The notes beneath the pieces were generated by a model. The model saw only the letters and a list, made by a program, of their open reading frames with translations, ran no database searches and was not told the DNA's origin. The position numbers and the translations under genes were made by a program. Shown here one piece after another: positions 55,853 to 62,648 of a stretch of 62,648 bases of DNA. This DNA comes from Myxococcaceae bacterium JPH2. Its GTDB lineage: Bacteria; Myxococcota; Myxococcia; Myxococcales; Myxococcaceae. Numbering within the stretch: position 1 is the first letter of the stretch; each line of letters begins with the position of its first letter. The DNA lies in NCBI GenBank assembly GCA_016458225.1, contig JAEMGR010000039.1, forward strand, positions 1 through 62,648. Direction: 5' to 3'.

Positions 55853-57610
55853 GTGAACGACTCGAAAACGCCCACCGCGATGCTCGAAAAGTCCGCAGTC
55901 GCCCAGGTCCTCCGCGACATGGGTCTGCTCCTTCAACTCCAGGGCGAGAGTGGATTTCGCGTCCGGGCCTATGACATCGGCGCGGACCGGATCGCCGGCC
56001 TCACCCAGGACCTGGCGGCCGTGGTCTCGGAAGGCCGCCTGCAGGAGCTGCCGGGAATTGGCCCCGCGCTCGCCGAGAAAATCGTCGAGTTGGTGACCAC
56101 CGGCCGGCTCACCGCCTTCGAGGAGCTCAAGGCCCGCTTTCCCGCCGGCCTCTTGGAGTTGATGAAGCTGCCCGACCTGGGCCCCAAGAAGGTCGCCGTG
56201 CTGTGGAACGAGCTCCACGTCAGCACCGTCGAGGAACTGGAGGCCGCCTGCCGCGACGGGCGAGTCCGGGCGCTCAAGGGCTTTGGCGCCAAGAGCGAGG
56301 CCAAGCTGCTCGAGGGCATCGCGCTGTACCGTCGCGCCAAGGGCGAGCGGAAGCTCCTGGGGGATGCGCTGCCCGTGGCCGAGGAGCTGCTGGCCCGCGT
56401 GAAGGCCGCGCCGGGCGTGGTGCGCGCGAGCCTGGGAGGCAGCGTGCGTCGCCGCGCGGAGACCGTGGGCGACGTGGACATCATCGCGTCGGCGCCCGAG
56501 GCGGGCCCGGTGCTGGACGCCTTCGCCAACGCGCCGGGCGTGGCCACGGTGCTGGGCAAGGGCGACAGCAAGTGCTCGGTGCGGCTCGTCACGGGCGACC
56601 TCCAGGTGGACCTGCGCGTGCTGCCCGATGAGGACTTCGCCACGGCGTTGCACCACTTCACCGGCTCCAAGGCCCATCACCTGCGCCTGCGCAGCCGCGC
56701 CAACGAGCGAGGTCTCAAGATCTCCGAGTGGGGCGTGCACCGCGATGACGACACGAAGCTGAAGGTGGAGGACGAAGCGGCCCTGTACCGCCTGCTGGAC
56801 ATGCAGTTCGTGCCGCCCGAGCTGCGCGAAGACACTGGCGAGGTCGAGGCCGCGCTCGCGGGCACCCTGCCCCAGGACCTGGTGACGATGGAGGATCTCC
56901 AGGGCGCGGTGCACGCGCACACCACCTGGTCCGATGGTCGCGACTCGCTGGAGGACATGGCGCGCGCGGCGGGCGCCCTGGGCCTCAAGTACCTCACCAT
57001 CACCGAGCACAGCGAGGCCGCCATCTACGCGGGCGGCCTCAAGGTGGACGTCCTGGAGCGGCAGTGGGAGGAGATCGACCGGGTCAACGAGCGGGTGCCC
57101 GGCGTGCGACTGCTCAAGGGCATCGAGGTGGACATCCTGGAGTCCGGCGCGCTCGACTACGCCGATAGCGTGCTGGAGCGGCTGGAGGTGGTCATCGCCT
57201 CCATCCACGTGCGCCACTCGCTGGACGAAGAGCAGATGACCCAGCGGGTCCTCACAGCGCTGGACAACCCGTTTCTGCACATCCTCGGGCACCCCACGGG
57301 CCGGCTCATCCAGAGTCGCGACCCCTATCCCCTGCGCATGGAGGCGGTGCTGGAGCGCGCCGCCGAGCGCGGCGTGGCAGTGGAGGTCAACGGCAAGCCG
57401 CAGCGGCTGGACCTCAAGGCCGAGCACGTGCGGCGCGCGGTGGGGTTGGGCGTGAAGCTGGTGGCGAGCTGCGATGCGCACCGCAAGGAGGACCTGACGA
57501 ACCTGTCCTTCGCAGTGGCCACCGCGCGCCGAGGCTGGGCCCGCAAGTCGGACATCCTCAACACGCTTCCCGCGGAGCGGTTCCTCGCCACCTTGCGCGC
57601 GCGCCGGTGA
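55853..57610 (+). CDS. polX: DNA polymerase X with PHP phosphoesterase domain
   Basis: 585-aa repair polymerase. N-terminal HhH region (LQELPGIGPALAEKIVEL; LPDLGPKKVAVLW), nucleotidyltransferase motif GGSVRRRAETVGDVDIIAS near residues 200-215 with the catalytic Asp pair, and the fingers/thumb to about 345. The C-terminal PHP domain begins VHAHTTWSDGRDSLEDMARA (about 353) with further metal ligands in TITEHSEA, GIEVDIL and ILGHPTGRLI. It fills short gaps in base-excision repair and has 3'-5' exonuclease or AP-endonuclease activity. GTG start. Confidence 0.9.
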   Translation: MNDSKTPTAMLEKSAVAQVLRDMGLLLQLQGESGFRVRAYDIGADRIAGLTQDLAAVVSEGRLQELPGIGPALAEKIVELVTTGRLTAFEELKARFPAGLLELMKLPDLGPKKVAVLWNELHVSTVEELEAACRDGRVRALKGFGAKSEAKLLEGIALYRRAKGERKLLGDALPVAEELLARVKAAPGVVRASLGGSVRRRAETVGDVDIIASAPEAGPVLDAFANAPGVATVLGKGDSKCSVRLVTGDLQVDLRVLPDEDFATALHHFTGSKAHHLRLRSRANERGLKISEWGVHRDDDTKLKVEDEAALYRLLDMQFVPPELREDTGEVEAALAGTLPQDLVTMEDLQGAVHAHTTWSDGRDSLEDMARAAGALGLKYLTITEHSEAAIYAGGLKVDVLERQWEEIDRVNERVPGVRLLKGIEVDILESGALDYADSVLERLEVVIASIHVRHSLDEEQMTQRVLTALDNPFLHILGHPTGRLIQSRDPYPLRMEAVLERAAERGVAVEVNGKPQRLDLKAEHVRRAVGLGVKLVASCDAHRKEDLTNLSFAVATARRGWARKSDILNTLPAERFLATLRARR

Positions 57611-57629
57611 TAGGCTCCCGCGCGCGTTG

Positions 57630-58244
57630 ATGTTCCCTGCTCCATCGCCCCGCGTCTTCGTCCTGTCGTGCCTCGCGCTCGCCGCCCCCGTCCTGGCCGG
57701 CGAGGACGCCCGTCCGTCGCGCGCGGACCTCACCCGCGCCCTGGAGCTGCACGCGCGCTCGACCGTCCGGGTCATCGGACCGAAGCAGACCGGGCTCGGC
57801 ATCGTCGTGGGCACGCAGGGACAGGTGCTCACCTCGGTGCAGTACGTGGGCCTCGAGTCCGCCGAGGTCGAGCATGACGGGCAGGCGCGACCCGCGAAGG
57901 TGTTGCTCGCGAACGCCCGGCTGAAGGTCGCGCTCGTGTCCGCCTCGGGCGAGGCCTGGCCCGCCGCGCCAGTGCGCCTGCCGCCGGAGGGACTCGTCGG
58001 CCGGTGGGTGATGGGCGTGGAGCCGGGCAAGCGCGGTCAGCCGTCGACGCCTCGCGCGGCGATGGCTCGCAGCGCTCCGGAGCCCTTCTTCGACGTGGCC
58101 CTCGCGCTGCCCGCCGGGAGCCCAGTGTTCGACGCCGACGGGCGGCTGGTCGCGGTGGTGGTGGAGCGTCGCGGCAAGCAGGGCGCGCGCGCGCTGCCCT
58201 TGAGCGCGGTGAAGGCACAGCTCGCCTCGGCGGCAACGCCATGA
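57630..58244 (+). CDS. Trypsin-like (HtrA-type) protein with lost catalytic residues
   Basis: 204-aa exported protein with a signal peptide (VFVLSCLALAAPVLA). The fold follows an HtrA-like protease: GLGIVVGTQGQVLTSVQYVG corresponds to the region GSGFVI...G.ILT..HVV, but the catalytic His is replaced by Gln; the DLAVL region reads LKVALVS without the Asp; PAGSPVFDADGRLVAVV keeps the Ser-like motif. It is therefore probably inactive and may act as a binding module. The stop overlaps the start of the CPBP protease gene by 4 bp, suggesting a functional pair. Confidence 0.65.
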   Translation: MFPAPSPRVFVLSCLALAAPVLAGEDARPSRADLTRALELHARSTVRVIGPKQTGLGIVVGTQGQVLTSVQYVGLESAEVEHDGQARPAKVLLANARLKVALVSASGEAWPAAPVRLPPEGLVGRWVMGVEPGKRGQPSTPRAAMARSAPEPFFDVALALPAGSPVFDADGRLVAVVVERRGKQGARALPLSAVKAQLASAATP

Positions 58245-58963
58245 GTCGCCCACCTGGACCGCCGTGGAAGGTGAGCGCGGTGCAGGAGGCGCTGGGCCTG
58301 TGGGCCCTGGGCTTCCTGGGCATCATCGGCGCGTTCCTCATCGCGGGAGGCACCAGCGGCCCCAAGCTCGTGGCCACCGTGGGCTTCCTCTACCTGCCGC
58401 TCATCCCCATGCGCTGGCGCGACGAGGACTACCGCGACTACGGGCTGACGTTGCGCGCATGGAAGGAGGACCTGCGGCTGTTCCTCCTGTTGTCGCTCAT
58501 CGTCGGGCCGTTGTTCTTCGTGGGCTTCGCCGCCTTCGTGCAGCTCACCCCGCACCTGCCCGTCGCGCTGGCGCGCCACCTGACGCCCATCGTCGGGGAG
58601 GGCCACTTCCAGCCGAGACTGCCCCCGCGCTTCGGCGAGTGGATCATCGATCAACTCTTCGTGGTGGCGCTGCCCGAGGAGTTCTTCTACCGGGGCTACA
58701 TCCAGGCCCGCCTGCGCGACGCGTGGCCACAAGGCCGCGTGGTGCTGGGCGCGCGGCTCGGGCGTGCGTTCTGGGTGACCGCGCTCCTCTTCGCGCTGGG
58801 ACACCTGGCCATCTTCCAGACGTGGCGACTGGCGGTGTTCTTCCCTGCGCTGCTGTTCGGCTGGATGCGCGAGCGCACGGGCACCGTCATCGGATCCGCC
58901 CTCTTCCACGCCGCCTGCAACCTGTACGTGCGCTTCCTGGAAGTGTCCTTCTTCGGGCAGTAG
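58241..58963 (+). CDS. CPBP-family (Rce1-like) glutamic intramembrane protease
   Basis: 240-aa polytopic protein with about seven hydrophobic segments. The catalytic motifs are Glu146-Glu147 and Arg151 in LPEEFFYRGY, His188 in FALGHLA and HAACN near 223-227. In myxobacteria some CPBP proteases act as myxosortases that process MYXO-CTERM anchors; this gene could be one, but I cannot confirm it from sequence alone. Translationally coupled to the degenerate trypsin-like gene. Confidence 0.8.
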   Translation: MSRPPGPPWKVSAVQEALGLWALGFLGIIGAFLIAGGTSGPKLVATVGFLYLPLIPMRWRDEDYRDYGLTLRAWKEDLRLFLLLSLIVGPLFFVGFAAFVQLTPHLPVALARHLTPIVGEGHFQPRLPPRFGEWIIDQLFVVALPEEFFYRGYIQARLRDAWPQGRVVLGARLGRAFWVTALLFALGHLAIFQTWRLAVFFPALLFGWMRERTGTVIGSALFHAACNLYVRFLEVSFFGQ

Positions 58964-58972
58964 CCCGAGACC

Positions 58973-59806
58973 TCAGGGCGTGGTGAGCGTCCGCGCCTGC
59001 AGGTCGCTGCCCACCACGAGGGTTGCCCCCGAGGGCAGCTCCACCCAGCTCGCGGGCCGAGCCAGGTGACTGGCCACCACCACCGTGCGCTGGCGCCGGT
59101 GAGCCCCCAAGGTCGGCTGGATGTCCGAGGTCCGCGCGTCCACGCCGCACGCCTCGCACGCCGCCGAGCCCTCCATCCGCATGTAGTACAGCGGCAGCTC
59201 CCCCAAACGCGTCGCCGCGAGCACCGCGCCGTTGGCGGCCAGCAGGTTCAGGTTCGACGCGCGCGGCACCCCCGCTTCCGCCGACGCGCGCGCCACCTCC
59301 AAGGCCGTGCGCGCCAGGAGGTCGCCAGCGATCTCCGGCTCCAACCGGGGGTCATCCGTCCGCCCGAGCGCGCGCAGGTGCTTGAGGAACACGGCGAAGA
59401 GGACCTCGCTGTCGGTGGGCCCACGCACCTGCCGTTGGAGGTGGTCGGGAAGCCCCGCCAGCAAGGAGGCGCGCAGGCGCTCGAAGCCCTCCACCCGGCC
59501 CTGGTGTGCGAAGAGCCAGCGTCGCGCGCGAAACGGCTGCGTGTTCTCCTCGTGGGCCAGGCCCATGGGGAGCCGTTGCGCATGGAACAGGAGCGCCTCG
59601 GACTCGATGTCTGGCAGCACCCGCGCCAAGGTCAGCTCCGTCTCCGCGCGGAAGCGCCGCAGCAGGACTTCCTCCTGCGCATAACTGCCCACGCCCACCG
59701 CGTTGGGCGTTGCGTCACCCTGGAGACGGACCTGCCCGCCCAGACGCAGCAGCTCGCACCGGAGCAGGTTCGGATCAGACGTCAGTGCCGCGAGGACGAC
59801 GGACAT
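58973..59806 (-). CDS. Class II glutamine amidotransferase-like protein lacking the nucleophile
   Basis: 277-aa protein with the YafJ-type Ntn-hydrolase layout: LAALTSDPNLLRCELLRLGG at the N-terminus, GVGSYAQEEVLLRRF, FAHQGRVEGFERLR and PTDSEVLFAVFLKHL. The family nucleophile is Cys2 (MCRLLAL...), but here the sequence begins MSVVLAAL, so the amidase would be inactive unless Ser2 serves. AAGGGGGG, 11 nt before ATG 59806, supports this start; the next upstream ATG would also not expose a Cys. It may be a sensor or structural protein. Divergent from the Hsp70 gene. Confidence 0.7.
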   Translation of the reverse strand: MSVVLAALTSDPNLLRCELLRLGGQVRLQGDATPNAVGVGSYAQEEVLLRRFRAETELTLARVLPDIESEALLFHAQRLPMGLAHEENTQPFRARRWLFAHQGRVEGFERLRASLLAGLPDHLQRQVRGPTDSEVLFAVFLKHLRALGRTDDPRLEPEIAGDLLARTALEVARASAEAGVPRASNLNLLAANGAVLAATRLGELPLYYMRMEGSAACEACGVDARTSDIQPTLGAHRRQRTVVVASHLARPASWVELPSGATLVVGSDLQARTLTTP

Positions 59807-59991
59807 GAGGCAGAGCCCCCCTTCGGCTCGCCTCATAGATAGTGACGAGGGTCTCGACCCTCAAGCGACCCACCTGTCTCCCATCCCCCAGGCTAAGCGC
59901 TTGAAAGGGCTGGTCGTGGCGCCTAACCTCCGACGGCCTGAAGGTCGCATCCCGGGAGAGGGCCGGGGTGCGGGTCTTCACCGGAGACGGA

Positions 59992-61599
59992 ATGTCGGAC
60001 GAGATTGCAATCGGCATCGACTTGGGTACGTCGTACTCGTGCGTATCCGTCGTCCAGGACGGACAACCGGTGGTCATCCCCAACGAGTGGGGAGAGACGA
60101 CCCATGCATCGTGCGTGTCGTTCCTGGATGACGGCTCGGTGTTGGTGGGCAACGCCGCCAAGCGCAACATCATCACCAACCCCGAGTCGACGGTGTATTC
60201 CGCCAAGCGACTCATCGGGCGCTACTACTTCTCCGATGAGGTGAAGAAGGCGCAGGCGGTGATGCCGTACCGCATCGTCGAGGGCGACAACAACTCGGTG
60301 CGCATCGGAGTGAATGACCGGAGCTACTCGCTGCCGGAGATCTCCGCGCTGGTGCTCAAGGAGATGAAGGCCGTCGCGGAGACGTACCTCGGCCGCGCTG
60401 TCACCAAGGCGGTGGTGACGGTGCCCGCGTACTTCAACGACAACCAGCGGCAGGCCACCAAGGACGCCGGGCGCATCGCGGGGCTGGAGGTGCTGCGCAT
60501 CCTCAACGAGCCCACCGCCGCGGCGCTCGCCTACGGGTTCGGCCGGGACGTCAACCAGCGGGTGGTGGTCTACGACCTGGGGGGTGGCACGTTCGACGTG
60601 TCCATCCTGGAGATCGGCAAGGACGTCTTCGAGGTGCTCGCCACGGCGGGCGACACGTACCTGGGCGGCGACGACTTCGACGATCGCATCATGACGTGGC
60701 TGGCGGATGACTTCCTCAACCGCACGCGGCTGGACGTCCGCCAGAACAAGTACTGCCTCCAGATGCTCAAGGAGGCGGCGGAGAAGGCGAAGATCGACGT
60801 GGGCCAGAACGGCACCGCCGACGTCCTCTGCCAGGGCATCTGTCAGGACGCCAACGGCAACGTGCTGGACCTGCGCAACACGCTGAACCAGGACCAGTTC
60901 AACCGCATGGTGATGGACCTGGTGCAGCGCACCTTCAAGGTCTGTGACGAGGCGCTCCAGAGCGCGCGGCTCACCGCGGCGGACATCGACGCGGTCATCC
61001 TGGTGGGCGGGCCCACGCGGCTGCCCATCATCCGCAACTCGGTGAAGCACTACTTCCAGAAGGGCCCGCTGGAGGGCATCAACCCGGATCAGGTCGTGGC
61101 CATGGGCGCCGCGCTCCAGTCGCACGCGCTGCTGGACAGCCGGACGGAGACGTTCCTGGTGGACGTCACGCCGCTCACGCTGCGCATCGGCACGGTGGGT
61201 GGCTACACCGAGAAGATCATCGACAAGAACACGCCGGTCCCCATCGACCGCTCGAAGACCTTCACCACCAGCCGCGACGGGCAAGAGAAGGTGAAGATCC
61301 GCGTGTATCAGGGCGAGTCCAACCGCGCCGACGAGTGCGAGATGCTGGGCGAGTTCGAGTTCGCGGGCTTCCGCATCGGCTACCGCGGCGAGGTGAAGAT
61401 CGAGGTCACCTTCGAGATCAACACCGACGGCCTGGTGCATGTCTCGGCGTGCGACGTGGAGACGGGCCAGAAGACGTCCACGACCATCACCTTGTCCTCG
61501 GGCATGACGGAGGCCGACATCCAGCAGTCCATCCAGGCCAACCGCAACATCCGCCTCGCGGGCCACAACTCCAACGACCTGCCCGCCGTGGCCCAGTAG
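59992..61599 (+). CDS. Hsp70-family chaperone (short DnaK paralogue)
   Basis: 535-aa Hsp70. GGAGA lies 5 nt before the ATG. The nucleotide-binding domain is complete: GIDLGTSYSCVSV, VVTVPAYFNDNQRQATKDAG, LNEPTAAALAYGF, VYDLGGGTFDVSI and VILVGGPTRLPIIR. The substrate-binding beta domain begins VDVTPLTLRIGTVGGY. After about residue 505 the protein ends with roughly 30 residues, so the helical lid of canonical DnaK (610-640 aa) is missing. Not the housekeeping dnaK, since no grpE or dnaJ is adjacent. It may serve a dedicated client such as the Ala/Pro-rich protein encoded 9 bp downstream. Confidence 0.85.
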   Translation: MSDEIAIGIDLGTSYSCVSVVQDGQPVVIPNEWGETTHASCVSFLDDGSVLVGNAAKRNIITNPESTVYSAKRLIGRYYFSDEVKKAQAVMPYRIVEGDNNSVRIGVNDRSYSLPEISALVLKEMKAVAETYLGRAVTKAVVTVPAYFNDNQRQATKDAGRIAGLEVLRILNEPTAAALAYGFGRDVNQRVVVYDLGGGTFDVSILEIGKDVFEVLATAGDTYLGGDDFDDRIMTWLADDFLNRTRLDVRQNKYCLQMLKEAAEKAKIDVGQNGTADVLCQGICQDANGNVLDLRNTLNQDQFNRMVMDLVQRTFKVCDEALQSARLTAADIDAVILVGGPTRLPIIRNSVKHYFQKGPLEGINPDQVVAMGAALQSHALLDSRTETFLVDVTPLTLRIGTVGGYTEKIIDKNTPVPIDRSKTFTTSRDGQEKVKIRVYQGESNRADECEMLGEFEFAGFRIGYRGEVKIEVTFEINTDGLVHVSACDVETGQKTSTTITLSSGMTEADIQQSIQANRNIRLAGHNSNDLPAVAQ

Positions 61600-61608
61600 G
61601 CAACTCCG

Positions 61609-62648
61609 ATGTCCGAGCCTTCAGACCCCAGCGCCGCGAAACCGCCGGGGCCCCCAGCCCCCACCGCGCCCCGCCCCGCCATGCCGCGGCTGACGGCGGC
61701 GCCGCTGTCTCCCACCTCGGGGGCAGTGCCGGCAGCGCGTCCGCCCGGGTCCGCCGCCTCGGTCCCCGCCGTGGGAGCAGCGGCGCCTCGGCCTCCGGGA
61801 GTCCCCGCCACGCCGGTGCCACCTCGGCCCCCCGCGGGCGTAGCGCCCCCGCCTCCGCCCAAGGCCGCCAGTGAAGGCGCCGATGCGAACCTGCCCGTGG
61901 GCGCGCGCCCGACCGCCACGGGGATGCCCTCTGTCCCCGCGGCGCGCACCACCGCCGCGACGCCCAGCGTGAGTCCACCGCGAGTTCCCGCGGCGCCTGG
62001 AGCCACCGCGACTCCCGCCGTCCCGCCCCGGGTCGCGAGCCCGCCCCCGCCGCCTCGTGCCACGAGCGCGACGCCCACCGTGAGCCCAAGCACGGGCGCC
62101 CCGCGCGCGGTACCGACCGTGGGAGCGACCGCGACACCCGCAGTGCCCAACGTGGCCCCCGCGACACCCGCAGTGCCCAACGTGGCCCCCGCCGTTCCTG
62201 GCGTGGCAGCGGCGACTCCGGTAGCACCCGCGAGCCCTCCGCTCCCTCCTCGGGCCACGGTCTCCGTGCCCTCGGTGGCGGCCGTGACGGCGCCCGCTGC
62301 GCCGCGACCGCCCAGCTCCGCGGTGCCCAGCGTGGCGCCCGCGAGCCCTCCGATCCCGCCCCGAGCGACGGTCTCCGTGCCGAGCATCGGCGGAGGAAGT
62401 CCCGCCACGCCCCCGGCACCGCCTCGCGCGACCGCCACGGTGCCCACGGTGGCGCCCGCGCGGCCCCCGAATGCGCTTCGGCCCGCCGGGATGCCACCCG
62501 CGGCCGCTCAGCGAGAGACCGTCCCCGGCATCCCGCCCGTGAGCCCCACGGTCAGCGCCTCTCAACGCGAGACAGTCCCCGGCATCCCGCCCGTGAGCCC
62601 CACGGTCAGCGCCTCTCAACGCGAGACCGTCCCCGGCATCCCGCCCGT
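61609..62648 (+). CDS. Ala/Pro/Val-rich low-complexity protein (partial, 3' end beyond window)
   Basis: At least 346 codons are open to the window end. The sequence begins MSEPSDPSAAKPPGPP and is composed mainly of Pro, Ala, Val, Thr and Ser, with repeated blocks such as PPRATVSVPS, TPAVPNVAPA and, near the end, 18-residue units starting QRETVPGIPPVSPTVSAS. No signal peptide or TM is seen. Such tracts often link an N- or C-terminal functional domain; the domain here probably lies outside the window. Starts 9 bp after the Hsp70 gene, so likely in one operon. Confidence 0.65.
   Translation, partial: MSEPSDPSAAKPPGPPAPTAPRPAMPRLTAAPLSPTSGAVPAARPPGSAASVPAVGAAAPRPPGVPATPVPPRPPAGVAPPPPPKAASEGADANLPVGARPTATGMPSVPAARTTAATPSVSPPRVPAAPGATATPAVPPRVASPPPPPRATSATPTVSPSTGAPRAVPTVGATATPAVPNVAPATPAVPNVAPAVPGVAAATPVAPASPPLPPRATVSVPSVAAVTAPAAPRPPSSAVPSVAPASPPIPPRATVSVPSIGGGSPATPPAPPRATATVPTVAPARPPNALRPAGMPPAAAQRETVPGIPPVSPTVSASQRETVPGIPPVSPTVSASQRETVPGIPP
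62131..62190 (+). repeat. Perfect 30-bp tandem duplication
   Basis: Positions 62131-62160 and 62161-62190 are identical and encode two copies of ATPAVPNVAP. Inside the Ala/Pro-rich gene; indicates recent slippage or recombination. Confidence 0.85.
62509..62648 (+). repeat. 54-bp tandem repeats (at least 2.5 copies)
   Basis: Units start at 62509, 62563 and 62617 (the last truncated by the window end). They encode 18-residue units beginning QRETVPG and are nearly identical at DNA level, apart from isolated changes such as CAG/CAA, CGA/CGC and ACC/ACA, showing expansion of the array in this gene. Confidence 0.85.

Overview
The window is high-GC bacterial DNA. Its gene content is typical of the Myxococcota: many lipoproteins, orphan and hybrid two-component kinases, large duplicated permeases, a SWIM/SNF2 helicase, an Ala/Pro-rich protein next to an Hsp70, and TonB-type genes. 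A relative of Myxococcus or Corallococcus is likely. This is inferred from gene content, since no rRNA is present. I saw no tRNA, rRNA or CRISPR array. GC-skewed codons create many long antisense open frames, which were discarded. Starts were chosen from Shine-Dalgarno (SD) sites, signal peptides and overlaps, and often differ from the longest open frame.

Layout. 0.1-7.8 kb holds core and transport genes: a delta-60-repeat lipoprotein, the clamp-loader pair holA-holB, an MscS channel fused to a cyclic-nucleotide-binding domain, and an 801-aa duplicated permease. 7.9-14.8 kb is a compact plus-strand pathway: SGNH hydrolase, two hexapeptide acyltransferases, acyl carrier protein, AsnB-type amidotransferase, AMP-forming ligase and a NadE-like PP-loop enzyme. 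It looks like a carrier-protein-dependent route to an amidated or acylated glycan or small molecule, closed by a strong hairpin. An IS5-type transposase remnant lies at about 15.9-16.1 kb.

16.1-26.8 kb is the most unusual part. A six-gene minus-strand operon encodes an HlyD adaptor, a C39-peptidase ABC exporter, a second ABC exporter with a degenerate N-terminal domain, a TolC-like outer-membrane factor, an unrecognised 582-aa protein and a phosphotransferase-fold kinase. Divergent from it is a 14-codon gene with a textbook SD, a Gly-Gly motif, three consecutive stop codons and a following stem-loop. I propose a minimal exported-peptide (RiPP-like) system in which the 14-mer is the precursor.

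27.2-45.9 kb is a mixture: outer-membrane barrel, HxlR/DoxX pair, SWIM-SNF2 helicase, small secreted and membrane proteins, fatty acid hydroxylase-superfamily protein, aspzincin-type protease, PLP enzyme, a histidine kinase-response regulator pair, TonB-family protein, CMAS-like methyltransferase, a secreted HEGWH protein and a kelch-like lipoprotein. 46.1-50.5 kb is a SusC/SusD pair of the Bacteroidota nutrient-uptake type. 50.6-62.6 kb holds a hydrolase, a hybrid sensor kinase, a TIGR02757 protein, a MogA/MoaB protein with a very histidine-rich N-terminal extension, a Rieske ferredoxin, PolX, a degenerate trypsin-like protein paired with a CPBP intramembrane protease, a class II amidotransferase-like protein lacking its nucleophile, a lid-less Hsp70, and the start of an Ala/Pro-rich repeat protein cut by the window end.
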